In this document: piece by piece, positions 8,765 to 17,015 of the stretch
Numbering within the stretch: the stretch's first letter is position 1
How the letters are laid out: the number at the start of each line of letters is the position of its first letter
Translations under genes and position numbers: made by a program
The notes under the pieces: model-generated
What the model was told of the DNA's origin: nothing
Database searches by the model: none
The model's input: only the letters and a program-made list of their open reading frames with translations
Source of the DNA: Actinobacteria bacterium casp-actino5
GTDB taxonomy: Bacteria; Actinomycetota; Acidimicrobiia; Acidimicrobiales; Ilumatobacteraceae
Length of the DNA: 42,706 bases
Direction of reading: 5' to 3'
Assembly: GCA_001510385.1 (NCBI GenBank)
Contig: LFFE01000031.1
Coordinates: 1 to 42,706, forward strand

Positions 8765-10222
8765 TTAGACGCCGCCACGCGCCGCGTTCTCGAATCTGGT
8801 GTATTGGCCGAGCCAGACCAACTTTCTCGTACCAATCGGTCCGGCACGATGTTTCGCGACGATCACCTCAGCACTTGCCCGGTCATTCGTCTCTGGGTTG
8901 TACACCTCGTCGCGATACAAGAACATGACAACGTCGGCGTCCTGCTCGAGCGATCCTGATTCGCGCAAGTCAGACAACATCGGCCGCTTATCAGAGCGTT
9001 CTTCCAACCGTCGGCTGAGCTGACTCAGCGCCACGATTGGAACCTCAAGCTCACGGGCAAGGATTTTCAGGTTTCGGCTGATCTCTGACACTTCGAGTTG
9101 TCGGTTCTCCGCGAAGTTGCCTGAGGTCATGAGTTGGATGTAGTCGATCACGATCAATCCGAGCCCGCCGTAACGAGCCTTAATGCGACGTGCTTTTGCC
9201 CTGATTTCCATGACTGTGACGCGTGGATTGTCATCGAGAAGCATCGGCACTTCAAGGCGGCCGATCGCCTTACCGATCTTTGTCCAATCAGTGTCTTGAA
9301 GGTCACCTTTTCGCATCTTCATCGAGTCAACACGAGCCTCGGAGGACAAAATTCGATGGGAAAGCTCGGTGTGTCCCATCTCGAGAGAGAACACAAGCAC
9401 TGGTTGTCCAGAATGCATCGCTACGTGCGAGGCAATGTTGAGCCCGAAGGCACTCTTTCCCATCGAAGGTCGCGCGCCAACGATGTAGAGAGCGCTTGGT
9501 TGTAGTCCCGATAGCAACTCGTCGAGGTCAACGAACCCTGTTTGAACACCAGTGACCACGTCGCCGCGGTGAAAGGTGTCTTCGAGTTGTTGGAAAATTT
9601 CAGGCAACAGATCATCGAGACTCCGCGTCGTGTCAGCGACGCGGGCTTCAGCGATCTCAAAGACTCGCGATTCAGCAGCATCAAGCGCCTGAGCAACATC
9701 ATCAGGTTCGCCATAGGCAAGTTCAGCGATATCACCTGCGACGAAAATAAGCCGACGGAGCAGCGCCGTGTCCTGCACGATCTTTGCGTAGTGCCCAACG
9801 CTCGACACTGCCGGCGTCATGTTCTGTAGTTCGTGAAGACTTTCGGAACCACCAACTTCGTCGAGTAATCCGGCGCGACGCAGTTCGTCGCCAACGGTGA
9901 TGACATCTACGGGGCCTGCACTCGAGTACAACGATCGAACCGCATCATAAATGTGCCGATGCGCAGGTCGATAGAAGTCATCTGGTCGAAGCCCGAGCTC
10001 TGAAACCGTACCGATCGCTTCGCGCGACAGCAGTAACGCTCCAAGAACCGACTCTTCAGCTTCAAGGTTGTGCGGAGGTACCCGACCGACCGACCCAGAG
10101 CGACGGCGACCTCCTCGCTCGTTTCCGCGCGATGATGCTCTGCCTGTCGGCCCATTTGAGAATGCAGCCTCCGGAGCATATTCGTCTGGTGGTAACGGTG
10201 GAAATGGTGCGTCTTCGCTCAT
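8765..10222 (-). CDS. dnaB: Replicative DNA helicase DnaB
   Basis: This 485-residue protein is the hexameric helicase that unwinds DNA at the fork. An extra glycine/arginine-rich N-terminal stretch of about 48 residues comes before the conserved start PPHNLEAEESVLGALLLS. The N-terminal primase-interacting domain runs to about residue 165. The RecA-like core has Walker A GARPSMGKS, Walker B IVIDYIQLM, and the SQLSRRLEERSDKRP and LRESGSLEQDADVVMFLYRD blocks. No intein interrupts the motifs, unlike many actinobacterial dnaB genes. The gene follows rplI on the same strand but is separated by a strong hairpin and by a row of DnaA-box-like repeats, so it probably has its own promoter in 10223-10355. 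Confidence 0.96.
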   Translation of the reverse strand: MSEDAPFPPLPPDEYAPEAAFSNGPTGRASSRGNERGGRRRSGSVGRVPPHNLEAEESVLGALLLSREAIGTVSELGLRPDDFYRPAHRHIYDAVRSLYSSAGPVDVITVGDELRRAGLLDEVGGSESLHELQNMTPAVSSVGHYAKIVQDTALLRRLIFVAGDIAELAYGEPDDVAQALDAAESRVFEIAEARVADTTRSLDDLLPEIFQQLEDTFHRGDVVTGVQTGFVDLDELLSGLQPSALYIVGARPSMGKSAFGLNIASHVAMHSGQPVLVFSLEMGHTELSHRILSSEARVDSMKMRKGDLQDTDWTKIGKAIGRLEVPMLLDDNPRVTVMEIRAKARRIKARYGGLGLIVIDYIQLMTSGNFAENRQLEVSEISRNLKILARELEVPIVALSQLSRRLEERSDKRPMLSDLRESGSLEQDADVVMFLYRDEVYNPETNDRASAEVIVAKHRAGPIGTRKLVWLGQYTRFENAARGGV

Positions 10223-10273
10223 CAGGTCTCTACTCTCTCACGTCTTGCCTGTGGGAAGGAAGGGGTACAACTC

Positions 10274-10318
10274 TGTGGAAAAGCATGTGGATACCACTAT
10301 GGATAAACATGTGGAAGG
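10274..10318. repeat. Four DnaA-box-like 9-mers at exact 12-bp spacing
   Basis: Four related 9-mers start at 10274 (TGTGGAAAA), 10286 (TGTGGATAC), 10298 (TATGGATAA) and 10310 (TGTGGAAGG). Each differs by one to two bases or slightly more from the DnaA-box consensus TGTGGATAA, and each is exactly 12 bases from the next. They lie 52-96 bases upstream of the dnaB start codon. Regular spacing near one helical turn suggests cooperative binding of a protein, most likely DnaA. Confidence 0.6.
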
Positions 10319-10355
10319 CCTTCAGGTGGCCGGTGGATTTAGCAGTAAACATGCA

Positions 10356-10388
10356 ACAACCGGCTCGATGCTAAATCGAGCCGGTTGT
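10356..10388 (-). terminator. Rho-independent-like terminator after rplI
   Basis: A perfect inverted repeat with 14-bp arms (core CAACCGGCTCGAT and its complement) surrounds a five-base loop at 10370-10374. It lies 28 bases downstream of the rplI stop on the minus strand. The sequence following on that strand is T-rich but not a pure T-run. It should end the rpsF-ssb-rpsR-rplI transcript before dnaB. Confidence 0.75.
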
Positions 10389-10415
10389 GTACACAGCGTT
10401 GTAGTTCCTAAATAA

Positions 10416-10862
10416 TCAGGAAGGAACCACCTCGACAGTAATTGGGAACGACACCTCGGGATGTAGAGATGCGGTCACCACATGCTGTCCAGCGGTCTTA
10501 ATCTGCTCGCCAACTTCGATCTTGCGGCGATCGATCACCACTGACGATTGTGCTTCAACAGCGTCGGCAATATCAGCAGCGGTAACAGAGCCGAAGAGTT
10601 TGCCTTCGCTTCCGACCTTTGCCTCGATGGTAAACACCATTGGTACCAGTTTCGAAGCAACCGTTGTTGCCGCCTCGCAATCGCTCGCATCGCGGAGGTC
10701 GCGAGCCCGACGCATTTTTGCTGCCTGCTCAACTGCCCCATCAGTTGCAATCATCGCTTTGCCTTTTGGAAGCAGATAGTTGCGGGCGTAACCGTCAGCC
10801 ACATCAACAATGTCGCCGCGCTTGCCAAGGTCCTGCATGTCATCACGAAGAATGACCTTCAT
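10416..10862 (-). CDS. rplI: 50S ribosomal protein L9
   Basis: This 148-residue protein is L9 of the large subunit. It starts MKVILRDDMQDLGKRGD and has the signature DGYARNYLLPKGKA in the N-terminal rRNA-binding domain. A connecting helix and the C-terminal domain follow (KLFGSVTAADIADAV, then HPEVSFPITVEVV). The start at 10862 is fixed by the match to the family N-terminus and by an AGGAGG six bases upstream; an upstream in-frame start at 10883 would lie within the rpsR 3' end. It is the last gene of the rpsF-ssb-rpsR-rplI operon, only one base after the rpsR stop. Confidence 0.97.
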   Translation of the reverse strand: MKVILRDDMQDLGKRGDIVDVADGYARNYLLPKGKAMIATDGAVEQAAKMRRARDLRDASDCEAATTVASKLVPMVFTIEAKVGSEGKLFGSVTAADIADAVEAQSSVVIDRRKIEVGEQIKTAGQHVVTASLHPEVSFPITVEVVPS

Positions 10863-10863
10863 T

Positions 10864-11280
10864 TCAGGCCTCCTCTCCCTCATCGGTCGTGGCTTCGGTC
10901 TGCTCGTCGACCTGGTCCTCCATTACCTCATCGTTCTCGGCCTCGTTGTTCTCAACGACCTGATCCTCGTTGCGAGGACGACCACCATCACGCGACGGGC
11001 GACCACGTGATGCCGAAGCAACGCGACGGGCATACGGCAACAAGCCCATCTCGCGAGCGACCTTGATGGCATTAGCCACCTCGCGCTGCTGCTGGACGTC
11101 GTTTCCATTGATGCTCCGACCGCGGATCTTTCCACGATCACTCATGAAGCGCGAGAGGAGGTCTACGTCTTTGTAGTCGACGTATTCAACTTTCTCGATG
11201 ATAAGCGGGCTGGTCTTTTTCTTGAATTTGCGTGGAGCAGCATCTCGTGAGCGCTGTCCGCGGGCTGGGCTCGTGGCCAT
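10864..11280 (-). CDS. rpsR: 30S ribosomal protein S18 with long acidic tail
   Basis: The first ~90 of 138 residues are S18: a basic N-terminus, then [23 protein letters not shown] and [18 protein letters not shown], which bind 16S rRNA and S6. The remaining ~45 residues form a charged, low-complexity tail. A basic [12 protein letters not shown] patch is followed by a stretch made mainly of E, D, N, Q and T. S18 is usually only about 75-90 residues, so this tail is unusual. The tail is in frame and is followed directly by the rplI ribosome site, so it is not an artefact of a lost stop. An AGGAGG precedes the ATG at 11280. Confidence 0.95.
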   Translation of the reverse strand: MATSPARGQRSRDAAPRKFKKKTSPLIIEKVEYVDYKDVDLLSRFMSDRGKIRGRSINGNDVQQQREVANAIKVAREMGLLPYARRVASASRGRPSRDGGRPRNEDQVVENNEAENDEVMEDQVDEQTEATTDEGEEA

Positions 11281-11330
11281 ATTTCTCGGTCCTCCTGGAC
11301 GAATGTGGTGAAACTACGAATGTTGTGTGA

Positions 11331-11771
11331 TCAGAACGGCTCTTCGTCGCCGTAGACCGGATCGGGTGCTGCTTGACCTGACTGACTTGGGGCACCGCCA
11401 CCAAAGCCACCACCGGACCGTTCGGTGCGCTCGACCTGTGCGGTCGCCCAACGAAGGCTTGGTCCGATTTCGTCGGCCACTACTTCAAAAACTGTGCGCT
11501 TCTCGCCAGCATTCGTCTCATAGTCGCGCTGTTCCATGCGACCAGTCACAATGCAGCGATTGCCCTTCGTGAGGGTTGCGGCAGCGTTCTCACCGAGATC
11601 GCCCCAACACACGATGTTGAAGTAGGACACTTGCTCTTGCCATTCACCGTTGACCTGATAGCGACGATTGACCGCGAGGGGAAAACTTGCAACGCCGCGA
11701 CCACCAGTGGTGTAGCGGAGCTCAGGATCGCGGGTGAGGTTACCAATCAGGGTGATGGTGTTTGTTGCCAT
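11331..11771 (-). CDS. ssb: Single-stranded DNA-binding protein SSB
   Basis: This 146-residue protein coats single-stranded DNA during replication and repair. The OB fold covers residues 1-110 (NTITLIGNLTRDPELRYT, VSYFNIVCWGDLGENAA, GNRCIVTGRMEQRDYE). A glycine-rich linker with GGGFGGGAP follows. The last residues GDEEPF match the acidic tip through which SSB recruits partner proteins. It lies between rpsF and rpsR, the conserved bacterial order, with short gaps (25 and 50 bases). Confidence 0.97.
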   Translation of the reverse strand: MATNTITLIGNLTRDPELRYTTGGRGVASFPLAVNRRYQVNGEWQEQVSYFNIVCWGDLGENAAATLTKGNRCIVTGRMEQRDYETNAGEKRTVFEVVADEIGPSLRWATAQVERTERSGGGFGGGAPSQSGQAAPDPVYGDEEPF

Positions 11772-11796
11772 CTTTAACTCCCTTCGTACGCTGCGC

Positions 11797-12129
11797 TCAG
11801 GCAGCAGCTCCGGTCATACCGCGACGCTCTGCCTCGGCCTCGGGTAGACGGATGAGTTTGTGGCGAACGATGTCGTCCGCAAGACGGAGGGAACGCTCAA
11901 GTTCATCAAGAGCACCTGCTGGTGCAACACACTCGACAACGAGGTAGTACCCCGATTCTTTCTTATTGATTGGATAGGCGAATGCTCGCTTACCCCACCA
12001 ATCGGGCTTGCCATGGAGGGAACCTCCGGCTGTAATGATGCCATCGGAAACCGTCTTTACCCAAGACTGGGCCTTCGGGTCTTCGACGTCTCCGTCGACG
12101 ATCACCATGAGTTCATAGGCACGATTCAT
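11797..12129 (-). CDS. rpsF: 30S ribosomal protein S6
   Basis: This 110-residue protein is S6, which forms a heterodimer with S18 on the 30S platform. It starts MNRAYELMVIVDGDVED and carries the family blocks KPDWWGKRAFAYPINKKESGYY and LRLADDIVRHKLIRL. It is the first gene of the operon rpsF-ssb-rpsR-rplI. The ATG at 12129 has a GGGAG about 11 bases upstream. The leader holds overlapping hairpins that may mediate autoregulation. Confidence 0.96.
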   Translation of the reverse strand: MNRAYELMVIVDGDVEDPKAQSWVKTVSDGIITAGGSLHGKPDWWGKRAFAYPINKKESGYYLVVECVAPAGALDELERSLRLADDIVRHKLIRLPEAEAERRGMTGAAA

Positions 12130-12141
12130 GTGCTAGTTAAC

Positions 12142-12183
12142 TCCCTTCGGACGTGGCCACCATATGTGGCCGTTGGCCCCACA
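12142..12183 (-). promoter_or_regulatory. rpsF leader with two mutually exclusive hairpins
   Basis: GGCCAC and GTGGCC at 12155-12171 form a perfect six-bp hairpin around CATAT. Alternatively TGTGGCC at 12165-12171 pairs with GGCCCCACA at 12175-12183, leaving a two-base bulge. Both use 12166-12171 and so cannot form together. The Shine-Dalgarno GGGAG lies at 12141-12145. Leaders bound by the S6:S18 complex are known upstream of rpsF in many bacteria; that this is one is inference. Confidence 0.35.
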
Positions 12184-12291
12184 TGCACCAGATTGTTTCC
12201 GGCGAGGTGGAGCAGGGTGGATATGGAAAGGGAGACGATACCGCTAATCGCGTCAACTTCGACATAACAAGAATGTTGTATGAAGGGTGTA

Positions 12292-12837
12292 TCACTCTGT
12301 TGATGTCGAAGAAGAACAAGTTTGGTCTACAAGAGTGATGGTGCTATTCGCGTGAATGCCCAACTCGGCAAGATCACCCTCCGCGACCTCAAGTGCGAAG
12401 ACGTAGTTTGCGGGCGTTTGGTAGCGGGGGCAGTCGTTGCCGTTAGATGCAAGACAAGGCGACATGTTCGTGGCATCAAGCAACACTCCATCTTGATCAA
12501 AAAATGCAATTGAAAGATTGATCAGAGTGCCCTTCATCCAAAATGCGCCAGAGGTGGGTTGCTCTTGAACAAACAACATGCCATCAGCAGCGCCGAGAGT
12601 TGTGACTCCCATTAATCCCCGGCGGCGCTCATCACTCGTATCCGCAACCCACACGCAGCGGTCAAGCCTCTCAGTGTCGCCCACAGAATCAGCCGTTGAA
12701 ATGCGCATGATCTGTCGATCGAACCCAGTCGGTTCTTGAGGCACGTCGATTGTTTCATTAGTTGGAGACGTTCCACAGGCAGCGATCGCTCCGACCACCA
12801 CGACTGCTGTCGCAAGTCGCATCGTGTGAAGATTCAT
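12292..12837 (-). CDS. DUF192 lipoprotein
   Basis: This 181-residue protein has a lipoprotein signal with a hydrophobic stretch and Cys21 after VVVGAIAA. The rest matches the DUF192 fold: RRRGLMGVTTLGAADGMLFV, then GAFWMKGTLINLSIAFFD and a C-terminal FALEVAEGDLAELGI. The function of DUF192 is unknown; members are small secreted or anchored proteins. The ATG at 12837 overlaps the stop of the upstream DUF5318 gene by one base (TGATG), so the pair is coupled. An earlier in-frame ATG at 12870 would place 11 residues before the signal peptide and is less likely. Confidence 0.85.
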   Translation of the reverse strand: MNLHTMRLATAVVVVGAIAACGTSPTNETIDVPQEPTGFDRQIMRISTADSVGDTERLDRCVWVADTSDERRRGLMGVTTLGAADGMLFVQEQPTSGAFWMKGTLINLSIAFFDQDGVLLDATNMSPCLASNGNDCPRYQTPANYVFALEVAEGDLAELGIHANSTITLVDQTCSSSTSTE

Positions 12838-13232
12838 CACACAGGAACGACACGAAGCAGATGATGCCAACGGCAGCTACAACATGCCTCGACAACATAC
12901 GCCCGCAAGTCTCTTCCCGCCGCAGACAATTCGCGCAACTCTTTTGATGACGACACACATCGGCCATGTGCTGGAAGTCGGTGTCCGAACACATATGTCA
13001 CCAAACGAAGACTGTCCTCTTCGCAAATTGGACACGTCGCTTCGGTTTCCGTACCAACGTTTGCTGCGGCCCGAATAAGTTCAGGGTGGGCATCACACAC
13101 CTCATCGCGACGCAAACGGCCTATCCGAACCTGATTGATCAACATCCGACGGGCGAGACGATGATCGACAACTCCGCCTCCATCAGTTGAGCCACGCATT
13201 GAGCCAACCGAGAATGAGCCGACAACCGACAT
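12837..13232 (-). CDS. DUF5318 family protein
   Basis: This 131-residue cytosolic protein matches the actinobacterial DUF5318 pattern. It has HRLARRMLINQVRIGRLRRD followed by EVCDAHPELIRAA, then CPICEEDSLRLVTYVFG, a Ser-rich KELREL segment, and a final VVEACCSCRWHHLLR. Two CxxC pairs (CPIC and CCSC) suggest a zinc ribbon. Its function is unknown. In mycobacteria and relatives the family is found near cell-wall genes, but here it precedes a DUF192 lipoprotein gene. A shorter start at 13199 (MRGSTDGGG) is possible. Confidence 0.87.
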   Translation of the reverse strand: MSVVGSFSVGSMRGSTDGGGVVDHRLARRMLINQVRIGRLRRDEVCDAHPELIRAAANVGTETEATCPICEEDSLRLVTYVFGHRLPAHGRCVSSSKELRELSAAGRDLRAYVVEACCSCRWHHLLRVVPV

Positions 13233-13277
13233 GTCTCGACAATAGCGGTGAATCGCCTGCCGGTCACTTGGTGTTAT

Positions 13278-15488
13278 TTAAATCGCCGAGAGTTCGGTTT
13301 CGATCAGGTTCGCTGGCCTGGGTCGACCAAAGAGATAGCCCTGGCCTCGATCACACTTGAGATCACGCAATCGTTGCAACTGCAACGGGCTTTCAACTCC
13401 TTCAGCGACCACCGTCAATCCAAGGGCTCGCCCGAGTTGAATCACCGCCTCAACAATTGTTGAGTCCTCATCTTCGATGCCAAGACCACTGACAAAGCTT
13501 CGATCAATCTTGATCGCCTCAACAGGGAACCGCTTTAGATAGGTCAATGATGAATACCCCGTGCCGAAGTCGTCGACGCTGAGGTGGATACCCAGCCCAC
13601 GAATTTCTCGAAGAGTTGACGTCGCTGCTCGGGCGTCAGCAAGCAAGGCTGATTCAGTGATCTCAAACCACACCGAGTCGGGGTCGAGTCCAGTCTCATC
13701 GAGAATCTCAACGACCGTTGGTAAAAACGAACTATCGACAAGTTGACGACTACCAACGTTCACAGCAACCGAGCCATTCGCAAACGAGTGGCCGGCAGCA
13801 CGCCACCGTGCCATCTGTGACAGCGAATTCCGCATCATCGAAGCCCCGAGTGAAACCAAGAGACCCGACTCCTCGGCAAAAGGAAGGAACTCAGCTGGAG
13901 GTAGCAATCCTCGGTCAGGGTGAAGCCATCGAGCAACGACTTCGAACCCGACGATTCTTCCGCTTTGGAGTTCAACGATCGGCTGAAAATACGGCACGAT
14001 CTCGCCACGCTCAACCCCACGGCGGAGCTCGCCCACCGTCCGAAGGGCCTGCATTCCAGATTCGTGGCTGCCAACTTGAAACGCTTCAACACAATCGCGG
14101 CCGCGACTTTTCGCTCGGTACATCGCCGCATCAGCGTCTCGCAGCATCTCGTCTGGTGACATCCCTGCGTCGTGATTTGTCGACCATCCAATACTCACGG
14201 TGACGAAAAATTCATGGCCGTCAACAGTCACAGCCGGATGAACCGCAGCCCGAAGACGTTCAGCAGCGGTAGCCGCATCGACAGGGCCGCCGCGCCCATC
14301 GAGGACAACAACGAACTCATCGCCACCAAAACGAGCAAGCAAGTCTCCTTCCCGGACTGCTCCCTCCAGCCGTTGTGCCACCTGTCGAAGAAGTTCGTCA
14401 CCGCGAGCATGCCCCAGGCTGTCGTTCACCACCTTGAAGTGATCAAGATCAATGAACAGCAAGCCGACAAGTCCGGGCCGTGAACCCGTTAACCGTTGCT
14501 CAAGCACCTGCATGAAGTACGAGCGGTTGGCAATCCCGGTCAGTTCGTCGTGGCGAGCCGCATGTGTAAGTTGTTCGGCGGTTCGACGCTCCTCGGTGAC
14601 ATCCTCAATGTGATGAATGGCAAACAAAATTCCGTCATCTTCTGACACCGAAACCCTTGTGCGAGTCGTGAGATAGGCCCCGTCTCGCCGTCGATAACGC
14701 TGGTCAACAAGGTACGAATCAACCACGCCAAGTTCAAGTTGCGCGCGATGAGATTGAGATGCACGAACATCCTCTGGATGAGTGAGTTCTCTCAACGTGC
14801 GACCAACGAGTTCATCGGTCGAACGTTGCAACATGCTGGCGAGAGACTCGTTTGCTTCGACTATTCGCCCATCATCAAGACGAACCAGCACCATTCCGGT
14901 CGGTGCTGAGTGGAATGCCTGGTGAAAACGATGGCGAGCTTCATCAAGTGCTCGGCGGTGGCCAGCGACCTCGTCGCGATCGGTCAGCCTGACCAAAATT
15001 GGACCCGTGTCGTCAGGTCGCTGAACGGTGACCTCAATCGGCACGACACGACCATCGGTCGTTGTGACCGAAACCTCGACTGCCGCATGAGGCCCACCAT
15101 GTCCGTCAGAAACCTCATGTGGAAGTCGTGTGATCCATGGCCCCAAGGCGCCACGATCTGGCTCATCTAGCCAGTTGTCAAATGGTGAACCGACGATGGA
15201 ACTCACAGGTAAACCCAACAGCTCACTGCCCGCTCGGTTTACTTCAACAATCACACCTGAGTGATCAACATGAAGGAGTGCCTCATCAAGAGCGTCGAGT
15301 AATGCCCTCGCCGACGTCGCATCACCGACTAGGGCTGGTGCTGAACTCGCCGTCATCTCAGCCGCTGCCGAATTACTCGCGACAGGTGACGAGTTCGATC
15401 GCCGTTCACGCATAAGCAGCAACACGCCGATGATGACGACACCCACACCTACTGCCACTGGAGTTGCGAAGGTTGAGAGCGAGCTCAT
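13278..15488 (-). CDS. PAS-PAS-GGDEF-EAL cyclic-di-GMP protein
   Basis: This 736-residue protein would make or break cyclic di-GMP. An N-terminal membrane helix lies at about 10-27, then two PAS sensor domains at about 62-175 and 185-305. The GGDEF cyclase domain has RFGGDEF at 396-402 and an inhibitory I-site REGD at 389-392 at the expected distance. The C-terminal EAL domain has the motif as EVV (Glu526 kept), and keeps NVGSRQL, EITESAL, DDFGTGYSS, AIKIDRSF and AEGVES, which carry the metal and catalytic residues. Both activities therefore look possible. No bound cofactor can be told for the PAS domains. It stands alone between cca and DUF5318 with 38 and 45 bases on either side. Confidence 0.93.
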   Translation of the reverse strand: MSSLSTFATPVAVGVGVVIIGVLLLMRERRSNSSPVASNSAAAEMTASSAPALVGDATSARALLDALDEALLHVDHSGVIVEVNRAGSELLGLPVSSIVGSPFDNWLDEPDRGALGPWITRLPHEVSDGHGGPHAAVEVSVTTTDGRVVPIEVTVQRPDDTGPILVRLTDRDEVAGHRRALDEARHRFHQAFHSAPTGMVLVRLDDGRIVEANESLASMLQRSTDELVGRTLRELTHPEDVRASQSHRAQLELGVVDSYLVDQRYRRRDGAYLTTRTRVSVSEDDGILFAIHHIEDVTEERRTAEQLTHAARHDELTGIANRSYFMQVLEQRLTGSRPGLVGLLFIDLDHFKVVNDSLGHARGDELLRQVAQRLEGAVREGDLLARFGGDEFVVVLDGRGGPVDAATAAERLRAAVHPAVTVDGHEFFVTVSIGWSTNHDAGMSPDEMLRDADAAMYRAKSRGRDCVEAFQVGSHESGMQALRTVGELRRGVERGEIVPYFQPIVELQSGRIVGFEVVARWLHPDRGLLPPAEFLPFAEESGLLVSLGASMMRNSLSQMARWRAAGHSFANGSVAVNVGSRQLVDSSFLPTVVEILDETGLDPDSVWFEITESALLADARAATSTLREIRGLGIHLSVDDFGTGYSSLTYLKRFPVEAIKIDRSFVSGLGIEDEDSTIVEAVIQLGRALGLTVVAEGVESPLQLQRLRDLKCDRGQGYLFGRPRPANLIETELSAI

Positions 15489-15526
15489 GTCCAGACGCTA
15501 CTGACCAGCCGATTCAGGTGAAAGGA

Positions 15527-16951
15527 TCATTGTTGACTTGCATACCACTCATCGAGACGAGCCAGCAGTGCCTCTTCGCCAATCAAGCCCTCATCGAGAC
15601 GAATGTCCATGAGAAAAGCAAGTGCCTTGCCAATTTCTGGTCCAGGCGAAAGACCTAAATGTTCCATCACTCGTTTTCCGTCAAGTTCAGGTCGAAGTGC
15701 CTTCAGTTCTTCGGCTACTGCCAACTCAGAAATGCGTGCTTCGAGTTCGTCCATACGACGCGACAACGTCCGAGCTTTTTTCTCATTTCGTGTCGTGCAG
15801 TCGCAGCGAGTGAGCACATTGAGTTCGTTGAGAAGTTCGCCCGCGTCTCGTACGTAACGACGAACCGCAGAATCACTCCAACCGAGGCGATACGTGTGGA
15901 ACCGAAGATGAAGCGCAACAAGCTCTGTGATCGACTCAATGTCCTCATTTGAGAAACGCATTGCGTTGAGACGCTTACGAGTCATCTTTGCTCCAACAAC
16001 ATCATGATGATGGAAGGTTGTCCCCTTACCTTTTTGAAATCCTCGAGTACGGGGTTTGCCAACGTCGTGGAATAGTGCCGCGAGTCGGACTATTCGAAAA
16101 TCAAAGTTCCGGGCTTCTTCGTTCAGTTCATCATGCGGACGAACGTTCTCGATGACGGCGAATGTGTGCGTGAGGACATCTTTATGACGGTGAATTGGGT
16201 CGTGCTCAAGGCGCATCGCGGGAATTTCCGGCAAGAACAAATCCGCGAGACCCGTCTCAACAAGAAACCACAACCCTGCAGTTGGATGTGGGGTGCAAAT
16301 GATCTTTTCGAACTCGTCCCGAATCCGCTCTGCAGACACGATCTCAAGACGAGGTGCCATCTCTCGCACCGCCGCCAACAGCCCTTCTTCGGGTATGAGT
16401 TCGAGTTTTGTGATGAAGCGGGCGGCCCGCAACATTCGCAACGGGTCGTCGCTGAAACTTTCCTGCGGTGCAATAGGTGTTCGCAACACACGCTGCAACA
16501 GATCAACTGCCCCGTTGTGAGGATCGACAAGTGTTGGGGTGTCATCTGTGAGCTCGAGTGCCATTGCGTTAACGGTGAAATCGCGCCTCGATAAATCCGT
16601 CTCGATGTCATCGGCGTACACCACATGCGGCTTCCGAGATTCGTCGGTATACGACTCGGCTCGAAAAGTCGTGATCTCAAGAATGCGCTCACCAAGACGA
16701 GCCCCGACCGTTCCGAACTTTTCACCCTGATTCCAAACCGCATCAGCCCATCCATCAAGACAGGAATGAATCTCATCTGGGCGAGCCGATGTGGTGAGGT
16801 CGATGTCATCGGCTTCACCAAAGGAGTCATCGCCAAGCAGTAAGTCACGTACTGTGCCACCCACGACGTAGAGACGGTGGCCGGCTTCTCTGAAACGTTC
16901 CGCTAAAGGAGAAAGTTCTTGGAGCACGGGTTCAAACCGGGCAGGGATCAC
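15527..16951 (-). CDS. cca: CCA tRNA nucleotidyltransferase
   Basis: This 474-residue enzyme adds or repairs the 3'-CCA end of tRNAs. The head domain has LYVVGGTVRDLLLG and the metal-binding DIDLTT, followed by RRDFTVNAMAL and the DPLRMLRAARF template-pocket region. A C-terminal HD domain is marked by HRHKDVLTHTFAVIEN and ALFHDVGKPRTRG, which is the arrangement seen in actinobacterial homologues annotated as PcnA or Cca. Cca is needed because the tRNA-Ile gene in this window does not encode a full CCA end. It is divergent from the GNAT gene with 64 bases between, which should hold both promoters. In mycobacteria the same gene sits at the edge of this origin cluster. Confidence 0.93.
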   Translation of the reverse strand: MIPARFEPVLQELSPLAERFREAGHRLYVVGGTVRDLLLGDDSFGEADDIDLTTSARPDEIHSCLDGWADAVWNQGEKFGTVGARLGERILEITTFRAESYTDESRKPHVVYADDIETDLSRRDFTVNAMALELTDDTPTLVDPHNGAVDLLQRVLRTPIAPQESFSDDPLRMLRAARFITKLELIPEEGLLAAVREMAPRLEIVSAERIRDEFEKIICTPHPTAGLWFLVETGLADLFLPEIPAMRLEHDPIHRHKDVLTHTFAVIENVRPHDELNEEARNFDFRIVRLAALFHDVGKPRTRGFQKGKGTTFHHHDVVGAKMTRKRLNAMRFSNEDIESITELVALHLRFHTYRLGWSDSAVRRYVRDAGELLNELNVLTRCDCTTRNEKKARTLSRRMDELEARISELAVAEELKALRPELDGKRVMEHLGLSPGPEIGKALAFLMDIRLDEGLIGEEALLARLDEWYASQQ

Positions 16952-17015
16952 TTATGCGAGGCTACCGCCGACACCGTCTCCAGAAAGTCACCGTTGGCGA
17001 CTACCGTCAGGGAGA

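Noticed and set aside
16123-16860. Long minus-strand frame inside cca (245 codons)
   Set aside because: Same strand as cca but in another frame; the peptide is rich in Ser, Arg and Cys with no motif, a codon-bias shadow.
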